The position numbers were made by a program, and so were the translations under genes. From Biformimicrobium ophioploci (GTDB lineage: Bacteria; Pseudomonadota; Gammaproteobacteria; Pseudomonadales; Cellvibrionaceae): a stretch of 64,000 nucleotides of DNA. The notes under the pieces are model-generated. The model had not been told where the DNA came from. It saw only the letters and a program-made list of their open reading frames with translations, and did no database searches. Shown one piece after another: positions 9,281 through 19,312 of the stretch; position 1 is the stretch's first letter, and each line of letters begins with the position of its first letter. Location of the stretch: NCBI RefSeq assembly GCF_030270605.1, contig NZ_BSYJ01000003.1, forward strand, positions 62,001-126,000, read 5' to 3'.

Positions 9281-9753
9281 CAGGACATGGCCTCCCGCAC
9301 CCGGTATTCGAATCCCTCGCGGATCTCCCTGCGGAACGCCTCCGGGTCCTCCACGAACATCGTATGCACGATCATCGCATCGTTTTCCGGGGTGACGTCC
9401 AGCACCAGGGTCCCGGGCGTGAGGGATATAAGGCTGGTCAGTACCAGTATCTGGTTGGGGTCGCGGATTTCCAGGGGAACCCGCATGATGCGTGGTGTAC
9501 TCAGCATTTTCGGGGACAGTACTTCCTGGGCCACGCGCAAGCTGGACAGTACGAGTTCACGCAGGAAAAACACCGAAAGGGAAATGGTTTTCGGTACCCG
9601 GCGAAAGTATTTCTCGCGCGCGGACTGGAAGTTGGAAACCTGCAGGGCCGCATAGCCGATGATGAAACCCACCAGAAAATTCATCAGGGAGGCACTGCCG
9701 GTCAGTGCCGACCAGGCGATGGCGAGGAGCGTGTTCAGTAGGAAAAGGTTCAA
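9280..9753 (-). CDS. mnhE: Mrp Na+/H+ antiporter subunit E
   Basis: A 157-residue subunit with two N-terminal membrane helices (about residues 4-40), a further hydrophobic stretch, and a C-terminal soluble domain with the family signature TSLISLTPGTLVLDV (about 105-120) followed by the MIVHTMFVEDPE strand. It is part of the membrane Na+/H+ antiporter complex. The start codon is TTG at 9753, preceded by GGGAGG seven bases upstream. The gap from mnhD is only 19 bases. Confidence 0.93.
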   Translation of the reverse strand: MNLFLLNTLLAIAWSALTGSASLMNFLVGFIIGYAALQVSNFQSAREKYFRRVPKTISLSVFFLRELVLSSLRVAQEVLSPKMLSTPRIMRVPLEIRDPNQILVLTSLISLTPGTLVLDVTPENDAMIVHTMFVEDPEAFRREIREGFEYRVREAMS

Positions 9754-9772
9754 ATGTCCGCCTCCCGGTCAG

Positions 9773-11278
9773 TCATTTTGCATAAGTGCCGAGCACGGCC
9801 GTCACATACTCTGCTGGTTCCAGCAGGTCCCGTGCTGCCAGCAGGGAAAATTCGATAAACGGTTCCGGCAGCAGGCCGAGCGACAGGGTAATCAGCGCAA
9901 GCACCACAATCGGTCCCAGGTGCATTGCGCGCACAGAGGGGCGCAGTTTCCCGAGTGAGTAATCACCGGCAGCCGGGTGCGGTTTCCAGAAGGCCTCGGC
10001 CCAGATCTTGCTCATGGAAAACAGGGTCAGCAACCCGGTTAACAGCGCAATCGCGCAAACCCAGTAGGCAGCCTGTTCGAGGCTCGATTTGATCAGCAGG
10101 AACTTTGCCCAGAACCCGGAGAGCGGTGGAAAGCCCGCAAGACTGAAAGCGGCAATAAAAAACAATGCGGCAAGAATAGGCGCAGCGCGATACAGCCCGC
10201 CAATCTCCCGGAGTTCATAGCTGCCGGTCAAACGGCCCGCAGTGCCACATATCAGGAACAGATTCGTTTTGGCCACAATATTGTGAACCATGTAAAAAAT
10301 CGCACCGGCCAGCGCTAGTGGGCTGTTCAGTGCCAAACCCAGCACCAGGAATCCGATCTGGCTGACGATATGGAAGGACAGGATCTTCCTGAACTCATAT
10401 TGTGCGGCTGCGCCCAGCACGCCCGTCACCATTGTGAGCAGGGCAACCGCCAGCAGTAGTTCGTGTCCAAAACCATCACCGGCCGGAAACAAAAGGGTAA
10501 AGGTGCGGATGAGTGCGTAGACGCCGACCTTTGTTAGCAGACCGGCGAATACGGCAGTCACCGGCAGTGGCGGCGCATGGTAGGAAGCCGGCAGCCAGAA
10601 AAAGAGCGGGAAGATGGCGGCCTTGATGCCGAAGGCACAGATAAAAAGTACACGCAGCAGATCCATGGCGACAGGCGCGTCCATTACTGCCAGTTCACGG
10701 TGTAACTCCGCCATGTTGAGTGTGCCGGTCAGGCCATATAGCAAACCGATACCGGTCAGCATCAGCAGGGTCGACACCAGGTTCATGGCAACATATTTCG
10801 TGCCGCCGTCCAGCTGCACCGGCGTATTGCCGAGCACCAGCAGGGCGAACGAGGCAATCAGCATGACCTCGAACCAGACATACAGGTTAAACAGATCGCC
10901 GGTCACAAAGCTGCCGCAGACACCCGCGAGCAGAAGCTGGTAAAAGCAGTGATAGCCGAGCAGTTCACGTTCGCGATCGATTTCAGCAAGCCCGAATATC
11001 GCCACCGCGAGGCCAATGGTCGCACTGACCAGGAGCATGATTGCGCTCAGGCGGTCGGCCACGAGGGTGATGCCAAACGGTGCGGACCAGTTACCCATTT
11101 GCGCAACACGCACACCGCCGGACTCCACCATTGCCAGAATCAGCAATGTCACGCCGAACAGCAACAGGCAGCTGAACACCGAAACCAGTCGCCCGGTGTT
11201 TTCATGCTTGCGCCCGAGGTAGGCGACCATCGCCGCCAGAATCGGAATCAGGAAAGGTAGTGCCAGTATCCAGCTCAC
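9773..11278 (-). CDS. mnhD: Mrp Na+/H+ antiporter subunit D
   Basis: A 501-residue polytopic protein of the NuoL/M/N-like family, the proton-pumping modules of complex I. About 14 membrane helices are expected. Conserved features include WFEVMLIASFALL (glutamate of the ion channel), FWLPASYHAPPLPVTAVFAGLLTKVGVYAL (lysine of the broken helix region) and SLAGFPPLSGFWAKF. Together with MnhA it forms the ion-translocating part of the antiporter. The start is GTG at 11278, seven bases after the mnhC stop; no ATG fits better. Confidence 0.95.
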   Translation of the reverse strand: MSWILALPFLIPILAAMVAYLGRKHENTGRLVSVFSCLLLFGVTLLILAMVESGGVRVAQMGNWSAPFGITLVADRLSAIMLLVSATIGLAVAIFGLAEIDRERELLGYHCFYQLLLAGVCGSFVTGDLFNLYVWFEVMLIASFALLVLGNTPVQLDGGTKYVAMNLVSTLLMLTGIGLLYGLTGTLNMAELHRELAVMDAPVAMDLLRVLFICAFGIKAAIFPLFFWLPASYHAPPLPVTAVFAGLLTKVGVYALIRTFTLLFPAGDGFGHELLLAVALLTMVTGVLGAAAQYEFRKILSFHIVSQIGFLVLGLALNSPLALAGAIFYMVHNIVAKTNLFLICGTAGRLTGSYELREIGGLYRAAPILAALFFIAAFSLAGFPPLSGFWAKFLLIKSSLEQAAYWVCAIALLTGLLTLFSMSKIWAEAFWKPHPAAGDYSLGKLRPSVRAMHLGPIVVLALITLSLGLLPEPFIEFSLLAARDLLEPAEYVTAVLGTYAK

Positions 11279-11285
11279 GTATGTA

Positions 11286-11675
11286 TTAACCCTGAGCCTC
11301 TTCCATTTTCTTTTCCTTTACCGGCTCGGCCTCGCGTATCTGGTCCGAGTCCAGGGTCTGGAATTGCTGGTAGCTGCGTGTCAGCAATGCGAGCGCAAAC
11401 GCGAGCAGGCCGAAGCCGATCACGATGGCGGTCAGTATCAGGGCCTGCGGCAGCGGATTGGCGACCGGCAGCGGTGGTTCCATCATGCCCGGAGGAACGA
11501 GCGGCGGGGTTGCGCGGGTCAGGCGGCCAGCAGCGAGAATCGCCAGGTTCGCGGCGTTACTGAGCAGCACCAGCCCGAACAGGTAACGGAGGAGGTTGCG
11601 TGCCAGCATCAGGTAAACACCGGTGGCAACGAGTATGCCCACCAGTATGGCGAGGGCTGTTTCCATTTCAATCAT
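11286..11675 (-). CDS. mnhC: Mrp Na+/H+ antiporter subunit C
   Basis: A 129-residue NuoK-like subunit with three membrane helices. The motif [22 protein letters not shown] and the later [17 protein letters not shown]-type stretch (here [17 protein letters not shown] replaced by N) are characteristic. It is a core membrane subunit of the antiporter. The start overlaps the 3' end of mnhB by eight bases. The C-terminal tail is highly charged ([15 protein letters not shown]). Confidence 0.94.
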   Translation of the reverse strand: MIEMETALAILVGILVATGVYLMLARNLLRYLFGLVLLSNAANLAILAAGRLTRATPPLVPPGMMEPPLPVANPLPQALILTAIVIGFGLLAFALALLTRSYQQFQTLDSDQIREAEPVKEKKMEEAQG

Positions 11676-12087
11676 TCTCCTCGAGTGCGAATACGAGTGT
11701 CAGCACGGCCCCGAGTACAGACAGGTATATGCCCACATCGAACAGCAGTATGCTGCTTACCGGCAGGCCTTTCTCGGTTTCACTGCCGCCAAGGAACAGC
11801 CACTGCCCGGTGAAGGGTGCATCGCCAAACAACCCGGCAATGACACTGGCGATACCGGCAATCAACAACCCGGCGGCGGCGAGGCCCTCCGGGCTGATAC
11901 GTAGAGCCTGCCGCGCGGCTTTGACGCCCCAGGCCATGGCCAGCAGCGTGAAAGCGGTTGCGGCTACCAGCCCGGCAATAAAACCACCACCAGGCTGGTT
12001 ATGGCCCCGTAGCAGCATGTAAATCGAAAACATCAGTAGCAGCGCGACGAAGGTTCGGGTGGCCGTCTGCAGGACGATGGACTTCAT
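11668..12087 (-). CDS. mnhB: Mrp Na+/H+ antiporter subunit B
   Basis: A 139-residue subunit with four membrane helices and the MnhB signature [19 protein letters not shown] (about residues 25-45). A separate MnhB next to a long MnhA places this among seven-gene (group 1) Mrp systems. The ATG overlaps the mnhA stop by four bases (ATGA), so translation is probably coupled. Confidence 0.94.
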   Translation of the reverse strand: MKSIVLQTATRTFVALLLMFSIYMLLRGHNQPGGGFIAGLVAATAFTLLAMAWGVKAARQALRISPEGLAAAGLLIAGIASVIAGLFGDAPFTGQWLFLGGSETEKGLPVSSILLFDVGIYLSVLGAVLTLVFALEEND

Positions 12088-14366
12088 CGGCGTCGCCCTC
12101 TCAGCGTGTACCCAACCAGGGTGGCGGCGGAAAGGGCGGCGGTGAACACCACTACCACCTCGCCAAAGGTATCCAGCGCCCGGAAGTCCACCAGGATGAC
12201 GTTGACGATATTGCGGCCGAATGCCTCCGGCATGGAGTTCGCGACAAAATAGTCGCTCGATGGGCTGCTGAATGGCTGCTCTATCACAGCGAGAATGGTG
12301 ATGGTGACGACTACGCCCGCGGCTATGGCGATGAGTGCATCGAGCCTGCGAAAGCGTGTCGCATGCCGGCCGTAGGAAAGTGGCAGCCGGTGCAGGGTTG
12401 CCGCAATCAATACCAGGAACAGCGTCTCTACCAATAGCTGGGTGATGGCAACATCCGGCGCCCCGAAAAACAGGTACAGCAGGGCCACGCCAACGCCAAG
12501 CGCACCCAGGGCGCAGACCGCTGCCAGCGGCGCACTCACACTACTGGCCATGACGGCGCCGGCGGCCACCAGTAGCATGGCGGTCCACTCTTTGACATTG
12601 AGAGCCGGAATCGCAACCGAAAGGCTCAGGTTGTCCTGGCGTATCAGCGCAAGCAGCAATGCCGCGGTAGCTGCGAGAAAGATAACCCGCAGGTAGCGGC
12701 GCAGGATGCCGTGTTGCAGCCAGCGCGTCTGGACGTCCGCGAGGCGCTTGAGGCCCTCAAGAAGTGCGTCCCAGATCCGGTCGGCGGTGGTGGGAAAGAA
12801 GGACAGCAAAAAAGCGAGGAACGCGCGCAGCGGCCGCTGATACAGGTATGCACAGACGCCCAGCCCAAACGTCAGGATGCTCATGATGAGCGGTACGTTG
12901 ACGCCGTGCCAGAGCTTCAGCTTGACGATCTTGGGTTCCCCCAGGAGGGTGACAACTGCGGGTTGGACCAGGCCTTCGGCGATCAACGGTGTGAATAGGC
13001 CGAACGTCAGCCCAAGAGTGCTCAGTACCAGCGGCCCTATCCACAGAGACCAGTGTGCCTCACGGATGTCGTCGGACTTGGGGCGTTGTCGGCCGATAAA
13101 GGGCTTCAGCGCCAGGGTGCCGGCCACCGTCACCATCAAGATATTCGCGAATATGGCAGCACCTGCCACCAGCGTCGGTTCCGTGGCAATCGCCAGTGCC
13201 CCCTCATACTTGAGCTCCTTGCCAATGAATCCCAGAAAGGGCGGAAAACCCGCCATGGAAATCGCCGCCGCCCCGGCACAAAACCAGGTGACGGGCATGA
13301 GCTTGCCGAGCCCACCCAGGCGGTCCAGTTCGCGGGTACCGGTCTGGTGGTCGATGATGCCGACCACCATAAACAGGGATGCCTTGTAAAAGGAGTGCAC
13401 CAGGATAAAGGTGATTGCCGCGGCAATGGCGACTGAATCATCCGAGCCAAAGAACATGGTGATGGTGCCCAGCGCCACGACGGTGGTGTAGGCAAGCTTG
13501 AGCTTCAGGTCGGTCTGCCGTACTGCCAGAATCGCAGCGAGTGTTGCGGTGATGGCGCCCACGATAGTGAGTGTCCACTCCCACAGGGGCGTAGTCCCCA
13601 GTACCGGGTGCAGGCGCGCCATCAGGTAGATGCCAGCCTTGACCATGGTCGCCGAGTGTAAGTAGGCACTCACTGGCGTGGGTGCGGCCATCGCATTCGG
13701 CAGCCAGAAATGGAACGGGAACTGTGCCGACTTGGTAAAGGCTCCCAGCAAAATCAGGACCAGAATCGCAGGATAAAGGGAGTGGCCGCGTACATAGTCG
13801 CCTCTCGCCAGGATTTCCTGCAGATCGAAGGTGCCGGCGGTGTAACCCAGCAGGATCAGCCCGGCCAGCAGGCACAGGCCACCCATGGTGGTGAGCAGCA
13901 GCGCCTGCAACGCGCAGCGACGCGCACTCGCCTTATCGTGGTTGAAACCGATCAGCAGGTAGCTGGAGATGGTGGTCAGTTCCCAGAAGATAAACAGCGT
14001 GATCAGATCTGCCGCAAGCACCAGACCGAGCATGCCCACCATAAAGAGCGCCAGATAAAGAAAGAAACGCCGCAACATCGGGTGGCCGCGCAGGTAGGCG
14101 CCGGCGTATATGGCCACGAACACGCCAATCAGGCTGATCAGCAGGGCGAAGAGCAGATTCAGGCCATCGAGAAAAAAGCTGAATTCGATGCCGAGGCTGG
14201 GTACCCAGGGGAAAGAGACGGACTTGACGTTACCCTCGGCGACAGATCCCCACTGGGTAATCAGGAATAGCAACGGAATGGCGGGCAGCAGCGGGAACAC
14301 CAGCCCCAGAAAGCGTCCCGCTCCAGCGGCATCGCTGTGGGGCCTGTCCATGTCGTCTGCCGCCAT
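12084..14366 (-). CDS. mnhA: Mrp Na+/H+ antiporter subunit A
   Basis: A 760-residue NuoL-like subunit and first gene of the operon. The N-terminal two thirds hold the ion-channel domain: [50 protein letters not shown] and [22 protein letters not shown] are clear. After a region with a long amphipathic segment, the C-terminal part (about residues 600-750) carries the fused MbhD/MbhE-like helices ([31 protein letters not shown] and [17 protein letters not shown]). The complex exchanges cytoplasmic Na+ for H+ and supports growth at high salt and pH. The operon runs mnhABCDEFG without breaks, so one promoter upstream of 14366 is likely. Confidence 0.96.
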   Translation of the reverse strand: MAADDMDRPHSDAAGAGRFLGLVFPLLPAIPLLFLITQWGSVAEGNVKSVSFPWVPSLGIEFSFFLDGLNLLFALLISLIGVFVAIYAGAYLRGHPMLRRFFLYLALFMVGMLGLVLAADLITLFIFWELTTISSYLLIGFNHDKASARRCALQALLLTTMGGLCLLAGLILLGYTAGTFDLQEILARGDYVRGHSLYPAILVLILLGAFTKSAQFPFHFWLPNAMAAPTPVSAYLHSATMVKAGIYLMARLHPVLGTTPLWEWTLTIVGAITATLAAILAVRQTDLKLKLAYTTVVALGTITMFFGSDDSVAIAAAITFILVHSFYKASLFMVVGIIDHQTGTRELDRLGGLGKLMPVTWFCAGAAAISMAGFPPFLGFIGKELKYEGALAIATEPTLVAGAAIFANILMVTVAGTLALKPFIGRQRPKSDDIREAHWSLWIGPLVLSTLGLTFGLFTPLIAEGLVQPAVVTLLGEPKIVKLKLWHGVNVPLIMSILTFGLGVCAYLYQRPLRAFLAFLLSFFPTTADRIWDALLEGLKRLADVQTRWLQHGILRRYLRVIFLAATAALLLALIRQDNLSLSVAIPALNVKEWTAMLLVAAGAVMASSVSAPLAAVCALGALGVGVALLYLFFGAPDVAITQLLVETLFLVLIAATLHRLPLSYGRHATRFRRLDALIAIAAGVVVTITILAVIEQPFSSPSSDYFVANSMPEAFGRNIVNVILVDFRALDTFGEVVVVFTAALSAATLVGYTLRGRRR

Positions 14367-14411
14367 TTTCTTGGTTCACTACATCAGTACCAATAAAAAT
14401 TGTGGCAGAAT

Positions 14412-15956
14412 TTATCGGGTATGCCCGATGTGGTGGTTAATACGCTCGCTCTCCAGACCATTGCGATCTACGGCCAAGACTGCAACGGCAGTGATTTCAT
14501 CTTCCCGATTGAACCGGTGCCCTAGCACATCACGGGTAAGAATTTTATAGCGCCATTTCCCGTCCGTTTGGTAGTAAAGCAACCAGCGGGCTGTGGCTTC
14601 ATCACTCTGGGGCTGCCAGCTGACAGTCAGCCCGTCAGCGTTTGATTGATAGCGCACTTCTGGCGCTAGTGGAGGTGTGCTATCCAGCCAGGGCGAGGCG
14701 GGGATCAGAGCCTGGTGATAGAACACCGTATCTTTCAATAATTGCGCAAACCTGGGATTGTCACTCACCGTTTTGACGTTCCAGAAAACCTGCCCGGTTT
14801 GCTCCTGCAACAGTGCACGGGTGAACTGGATCTGGTTAATGATCTCGTCGGTGCCCTGTTTCGTTGCCACCTGATTACTACTTAACCCCGGCCAGAGATG
14901 GCGCTGCTGGTGGTTTTCACCCTGCCACCAGGCAAGCAGTATCGGATAGCTTTGTTGAATGCGGTTGATGTTCCAGTACAGCTGGGGCGTGAAGTAGTCC
15001 AGCCAGCCTTCGTTCAGCCACAGCCTTGCATCGGCATAAAGCTCCTCGTACTGGTCAAATCCGGCGATGGTTTCCGGGTATCCGGGGCGCCATATACCAA
15101 AGGGGCTGATACCGACTTTTACATGGGGCTTGATACGTTTTACTTCGCTGTAGATATCTTTAACAAAGCGATTAACAGCATCGCGGCGCCAGTCAGATAA
15201 TCCAAGCTTCCCGCCCTGTTGCTGATAGGCCTGGTAACTGTCGCTGTCAGGAAACGGCGCGCCCTGATTGTAGGAAGGGTAGGGATAGAAATAGTCATCG
15301 TAGTGAATGCCATCGATATCGTAGCGCTGCACTATGTCCGCAATCACCGCCAGCGAATGCGCAATGGTCTCTTCCCGGGTGGGTTCCATCCAGTACATGC
15401 CGTTGGCTAGCTTGGCGATCAACTCCGGCTTTTTGGTTACGAGCGAATGCTCGGATACCGGGCCGCCTTCCGTGTGGTGGGCACGGTATGGATTGACCCA
15501 GGCATGCAGCTCAAGACCCCTCTGGTGTGCCTGTTCCACCCAGAAAGCGAGAGGGTCATAGAGGGGCTCTGGGGCCTTGCCCTGTTCGCCGGAAAGATAG
15601 TAAGACCAGGGTTCAAGCTCGCTCGCATAAAGGGCGTCCGCCTGCGGCCGAACCTGGAATATAACCGCATTCATATTTGCCGCAGCAACTTTATCCAGCA
15701 GGGCGATGGCCTCCTGCTGTTGTTGCTCGACGGGCAGTCCGGGCTCGCTGGGCCAGTCGATATTGGCCACCGTGGCCACCCAGGCCGCGCGGAATTCCCT
15801 CGCCACCGTCTCCCGCTCGGCCTTGCCGTAGGCCGGTAACTCCGGGCCGAACCAGCGTGGGTATTGCCAGAGTGCTATCGCCAATACAGCGATGATGGCG
15901 GGGTAAATAAAGCGGTTCAGAAGTTTTACTGGTGGGATGCCGATCAATGGGTTCAT
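14412..15956 (-). CDS. GHL10-type glycoside hydrolase (DigH/YngK-like)
   Basis: A 514-residue membrane-anchored enzyme. One N-terminal hydrophobic helix (about residues 15-31) is followed by the glycosyl-hydrolase-like 10 domain starting at EFRAAWVATVANIDWPS. The (beta/alpha)8 features include NAVIFQVRPQADALY, LELHAWVNPYRA, YDIDGIHYDDYFYPYPSYN (acidic pair) and GISPFGIWRPGYP. The C-terminal 85 residues look like a fibronectin-III-type domain (PLAPEVRYQSNADGLTVSWQPQ). E. coli DigH of this family cleaves denuded peptidoglycan glycan strands at the division site, and that role is the best guess here. The gene lies just upstream of tmRNA on the same strand, but tmRNA ends at its own terminator. 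Confidence 0.85.
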   Translation of the reverse strand: MNPLIGIPPVKLLNRFIYPAIIAVLAIALWQYPRWFGPELPAYGKAERETVAREFRAAWVATVANIDWPSEPGLPVEQQQQEAIALLDKVAAANMNAVIFQVRPQADALYASELEPWSYYLSGEQGKAPEPLYDPLAFWVEQAHQRGLELHAWVNPYRAHHTEGGPVSEHSLVTKKPELIAKLANGMYWMEPTREETIAHSLAVIADIVQRYDIDGIHYDDYFYPYPSYNQGAPFPDSDSYQAYQQQGGKLGLSDWRRDAVNRFVKDIYSEVKRIKPHVKVGISPFGIWRPGYPETIAGFDQYEELYADARLWLNEGWLDYFTPQLYWNINRIQQSYPILLAWWQGENHQQRHLWPGLSSNQVATKQGTDEIINQIQFTRALLQEQTGQVFWNVKTVSDNPRFAQLLKDTVFYHQALIPASPWLDSTPPLAPEVRYQSNADGLTVSWQPQSDEATARWLLYYQTDGKWRYKILTRDVLGHRFNREDEITAVAVLAVDRNGLESERINHHIGHTR

Positions 15957-16137
15957 GATTGGATTAGTTGGTGTGTGATGCCGCTATTATTCAAAGAGAT
16001 TCAGAGCAAGGGAAGGCGCGCGGGAGTCACCCCACCAAATCCGCAAAAAATCTGTGCAAATAATTCAAATTTGGTGAGTCGCTAACTTTGGGAGTTAGGT
16101 AGGCTTTCAGAGGTAAAGCTTTATTCGTCGCCAAACG

Positions 16138-16168
16138 AAAAAAGCCCCAGTCTTGCGACTGGGGCTTT
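16138..16168 (-). terminator. Intrinsic terminator of ssrA
   Basis: On the minus strand a perfect 12-bp stem (AAAGCCCCAGTC / GACTGGGGCTTT) with loop GCAA, ending in six T. It begins six bases after the tmRNA CCA end. Confidence 0.9.
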
Positions 16169-16173
16169 CTGAT

Positions 16174-16529
16174 TGGTGGAGATGGGCGGAGTTGAACCGC
16201 CGTCCGTCAGTGGTCCACCATGCGCTCTACATGCTTAGTTCCATCTATTTTATTTAGCCGTTAACAGCCCGATGGGCAGGACGTTAACAAGCGAGCCTGT
16301 AAAAGTTTTAGTTGATCCACCCCAGGCAAGCTTCACAACGATCCAGTTCTATTTAACAGTTTTTAGCGCGGTACTGGCACCTTGCTAAGAACCGTCGCGG
16401 CATTAAGCCGCGAGAGCGTAGTTGTCGTCGTTGGCAACTAACAAAGTACAGCTTTGGATTAACGTGATTGGCTGCCATCACGGCATGCACCCATGGTTTC
16501 TTCACCAGCGTCGAATCCAAATCATCCCC
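16174..16529 (-). ncRNA. ssrA: tmRNA (ssrA), tag ANDDNYALAA
   Basis: About 356 nt. The 5' end GGGGATGATTTGGATTCGACG pairs with the 3' end CATCTCCACCA to form the seven-bp alanyl acceptor stem with one G-U pair. The TTCGAACC-type T-loop (GTTCAACTCC) is present near the 3' end. The tag reading frame lies at 16403-16435 and encodes ANDDNYALAA followed by TAA, identical in form to the pseudomonad degradation tag. tmRNA with SmpB (18776-19252) rescues stalled ribosomes and labels the incomplete peptide for proteolysis. The mature ends are inferred from the stem and the encoded CCA. Confidence 0.97.
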
Positions 16530-16555
16530 GGAGAAGATACCTTTCGGTCCCTCGA

Positions 16556-16584
16556 ATTATACACATCTGTGACGGCGCTGGCAG
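16556..16584 (-). promoter_or_regulatory. Sigma-70 promoter candidate for ssrA
   Basis: On the minus strand a consensus -10 TATAAT (16556-16561) lies 17 bases from a weak -35 CTGCCA (16579-16584). Initiation near 16549 would give a 5' precursor of about 20 nt, to be removed by RNase P, as usual for tmRNA. Confidence 0.65.
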
Positions 16585-16600
16585 CTGTTTGTTGGCGACG

Positions 16601-17245
16601 CTATTCCCCCAGGAACTTGGCATCCGCGTCAATCCGCGCAGCAAATAGCGGGTGTTGGAATAATCGCTGCAGATAGGCGCTGAAGCGAGGATAAAGTTGC
16701 GCGTCAGGCTGGAAGCCGGCGTGGCGCGCATTCAGCATATTGCTGCCCACCGCGAAATCCGCCACGGACAGTCCGCCATTAAAGAAGTGGTCATCCGGTA
16801 CCTGGGACTCCAGATAAGTCAGTACCGGCGGCAGGGTTTCGTTCAGATTGCGCTGGACCCGCTCCTCGTCCGGCTCATGCTCCAGCAGCAGGCGCTTGAT
16901 GACCCGCTCAAAAAACAGGGGCGGGCCGGTGACCTCTGCCAGTTTTGTGTCGCAGTACTCTTCTATCCAGCGCGCGCGGGCGTGTTCGATCATGCTGTGG
17001 GGGTATACCGGCGGATCCGGGTACCGGTCTTCCAGGTACTCACAGATCACGCTGGAGTCGCTGATGGCGAGCTTGTCGTCGCGTAGTGCGGGGATTTTGC
17101 CGAGCGGGCTGAATGCCAGGAAGTCTTCCGGTGGTTCCATGGGGGTGACCGGAATATTGGTGTAGTCGATTTTCTTGCGGTCCAGGGTGAGCAGGACCTT
17201 GCGGACGAATGGCGAAAGGGGAACGCCGTAAACGATGGTGTTCAT
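16601..17245 (-). CDS. Glutathione S-transferase family protein
   Basis: A 214-residue cytoplasmic protein with an N-terminal thioredoxin-like domain (residues 1-77) and an all-helical C-terminal domain. The active-site position is Ser11 in SPFVRK; the cis-proline loop is KIPAL (50-54) and the glutathione-contacting DSSVICEYL is at 63-71. It probably conjugates or reduces electrophiles with glutathione; the specific class is not clear. It is 16 bases from nothing else coding: the next minus-strand gene upstream is an SNF transporter ending 99 bases away, with a hairpin between. Confidence 0.88.
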   Translation of the reverse strand: MNTIVYGVPLSPFVRKVLLTLDRKKIDYTNIPVTPMEPPEDFLAFSPLGKIPALRDDKLAISDSSVICEYLEDRYPDPPVYPHSMIEHARARWIEEYCDTKLAEVTGPPLFFERVIKRLLLEHEPDEERVQRNLNETLPPVLTYLESQVPDDHFFNGGLSVADFAVGSNMLNARHAGFQPDAQLYPRFSAYLQRLFQHPLFAARIDADAKFLGE

Positions 17246-17280
17246 GCTGCACTCCTTCCGGGCATCGCTTCCCCGGAAGT

Positions 17281-17304
17281 GGCCCGCCTTGTGGCGGGCC
17301 TTTT
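17281..17304. terminator. GC-rich hairpin between SNF transporter and GST genes
   Basis: GGCCCGCC-TTGT-GGCGGGCC, a perfect eight-bp stem followed by TTTT only on the plus strand. On the minus strand, where the flanking genes lie, there is no T-run, so termination there would be inefficient. Confidence 0.45.
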
Positions 17305-17344
17305 GCAGAGTTATAGGTTGCGCGCTTTAGACCTGGTAGTCCGA

Positions 17345-18691
17345 TCAGAGAATGGTCTGCGCGAACGCCATCAGGATCAGGGTCGGGCACACAATCTTCA
17401 CGTAGGTCGGCCAGATCTTCCAGAACAGGCTGTCCTCGATGTGCGGGTCGCCCTGTTTCAGTTCGGTCAGCAGCTGGTTGCGGTTGAAAATCCAGCCGGC
17501 AAATATGCACAGCACCACGCCCAGCAGGGGCTGGCCCCACTCCGTACTGATACTGATGACAAGCCCGAACAGGGTGTCGAAATTGAAGATGATCAGGCTG
17601 CTCATGGCGAAGATTGCCAGGCCCACCAGAATGGTAGCGACCTTGCGGGACAGGCCCAGGTTCTCGATGGAGAAGGCTACCGGTACTTCCAGCATGGAGA
17701 TGGAGGAGGTCAGTGAGGCCACCACCATCAGCGTGAAGAAGGCAAAGGCTACCAGCAGGCCAACGCTGCCCATGGTCTCGAACAGGGCAGGCAGCACCTG
17801 CAGAATCAGGTCCGGGCCGGCAATCAGGCTGCCGTCGGCCGCAAAGATGTCGGTGCCGGCTTCCTGGGCCACGTACATGGCCGGGATGATCAGCAGGCCA
17901 GCGGTGAAAGCGATGCCCAGGTCTACCAGGGTTACCACGGCGCCGAGGCGCGGCAGGCTTTCCTGGTGGCTCAGGTAGGAGCCGTAGATGAGCATGGTGC
18001 CTACACCAATAGACAGGGAGAAGAATGCCTGCCCCATGGCCGCCAGCAGCATCTGGGGATTGAAGTGGTCAAAGTTCGGCATCAGGTAGGCCTCGAGGCC
18101 TTTCGTCGCGCCCGGTTGCGTCAGTACGTAAACAATCAGCAGTACCAGCAATATCAGCAGGGAAGGCATCAGCAACGTGGACCAGCGCTCAATGCCTTTT
18201 TCCACACCGCCCATGATGATCAACATCGTCAGGCTGCTGAAGATGGCGGTGAAAATCAGATTGCGCTCGGTACTGCCACCCGTCATCCACTCGGACGCCC
18301 CTGTCATGCCGAGCATGGTTGAGACCGGCTCGGCCATATGGGAAACCATCCAGCCTGCCACAATCGCGTAGAAACTCAGGATCAGCGAGGCAACGATGAT
18401 GCCGCTATAGCCGGCCAGGGTGCCCACCAGGCGGCTGATGGGGCCGGTGGAAATGGCCTGCAGGGCCTGCACCATGTTGCGCCGCGCGTGTCGGCCGATG
18501 GTGAGCTCCGCCATCAGTGCAGGGTAGGCCAGCAGGAACGCGAGGATCAGGTAGACAACAACAAATGCGGCACCGCCATTGCCGGCAGCCTTGGTCGGGA
18601 AGCCCCAGATATTACCGAGGCCTACGGCGGAGCCTGCGGCGGCCATTACGAAACCGACGCGGGATTGGAACTGACCTCTGGGTGCACTCAT
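17345..18691 (-). CDS. Sodium-dependent SNF-family transporter, copy 1
   Basis: A 448-residue membrane protein of the neurotransmitter:sodium symporter family. The first helix region RVGFVMAAAGSAVGLGNIWGFP holds the Na+ and substrate site residues known in LeuT-like proteins. About 11-12 helices follow. It should import an amino acid with Na+, fitting a salt-rich habitat. The ATG at 18691 is preceded by GAGAG at suitable spacing; a TTG extension to 18733 adds only a Lys/Asn-rich stretch atypical of the family. A second family member lies on the other side of smpB (19313-20743) and the two differ substantially in sequence, so they are not a recent duplication. Confidence 0.9.
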   Translation of the reverse strand: MSAPRGQFQSRVGFVMAAAGSAVGLGNIWGFPTKAAGNGGAAFVVVYLILAFLLAYPALMAELTIGRHARRNMVQALQAISTGPISRLVGTLAGYSGIIVASLILSFYAIVAGWMVSHMAEPVSTMLGMTGASEWMTGGSTERNLIFTAIFSSLTMLIIMGGVEKGIERWSTLLMPSLLILLVLLIVYVLTQPGATKGLEAYLMPNFDHFNPQMLLAAMGQAFFSLSIGVGTMLIYGSYLSHQESLPRLGAVVTLVDLGIAFTAGLLIIPAMYVAQEAGTDIFAADGSLIAGPDLILQVLPALFETMGSVGLLVAFAFFTLMVVASLTSSISMLEVPVAFSIENLGLSRKVATILVGLAIFAMSSLIIFNFDTLFGLVISISTEWGQPLLGVVLCIFAGWIFNRNQLLTELKQGDPHIEDSLFWKIWPTYVKIVCPTLILMAFAQTIL

Positions 18692-18775
18692 AGTTTTGCT
18701 CTCGTTGTCATTGTTATTTTTCTTTGTTTTCAATCCTGAACCGGCGTGCCCTCGGTTTAGTGGCGCTGCCCGGGA

Positions 18776-19252
18776 TCAGAAGTCCTTGCGCAGAAGGCGC
18801 TGTTTCTGACGGTTCCAGTCGCGCTCTTTCTCAGTGTCGCGCTTGTCGTGCTTGGCCTTACCCTTGGCCAGGCAGACCTCGCACTTGACCAGGTGTTTCT
18901 TCCAGTAGATGGCCGTGGCCACGCAGGTGTAGCCCTTCTGATCCACCGCCGCCATCAGCTTTTCGATCTCGTTCCTGTGCAGGAGCAGGCGACGGGTGCG
19001 CTCCGGATCCGTGACAAAGTGGGTCGAGGCCTCTGGCAATGGCTGGATGTGGCTGCCCAGCAGCCAGGCCTGATTGTCCTTGAAGATCACATAGCTATCG
19101 GTCAGCTGAACCTTGCTGGCTCGGCAGCTTTTGACCTCCCAGCCCTGTAGCTCGAGTCCCGCCTCAAAGCGTTCCTCGATGAAGTAATCGTGCTTGACCT
19201 TCTTGTTCAGCGCGATGGTGTTGCTGGGTTGCTTGGGTTTCTTCTTGGCCAT
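18776..19252 (-). CDS. smpB: SsrA-binding protein SmpB
   Basis: A 158-residue basic RNA-binding protein. The OB-fold begins [32 protein letters not shown], and the C-terminal tail [29 protein letters not shown] is the element that enters the empty mRNA channel. It delivers alanyl-tmRNA to stalled ribosomes. Start: ATG at 19252 gives MAKKKPK; a TTG at 19261 is also in frame. The ssrA gene is 2.2 kb away on the same strand. A GC hairpin without a T-run (19267-19284) separates it from the upstream SNF gene. Confidence 0.97.
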   Translation of the reverse strand: MAKKKPKQPSNTIALNKKVKHDYFIEERFEAGLELQGWEVKSCRASKVQLTDSYVIFKDNQAWLLGSHIQPLPEASTHFVTDPERTRRLLLHRNEIEKLMAAVDQKGYTCVATAIYWKKHLVKCEVCLAKGKAKHDKRDTEKERDWNRQKQRLLRKDF

Positions 19253-19312
19253 TAATTTCAATCAGTGAGGGCGCGGGCGCCCTCGTTACCTCTCCAGATT
19301 GCCGACAGCTGC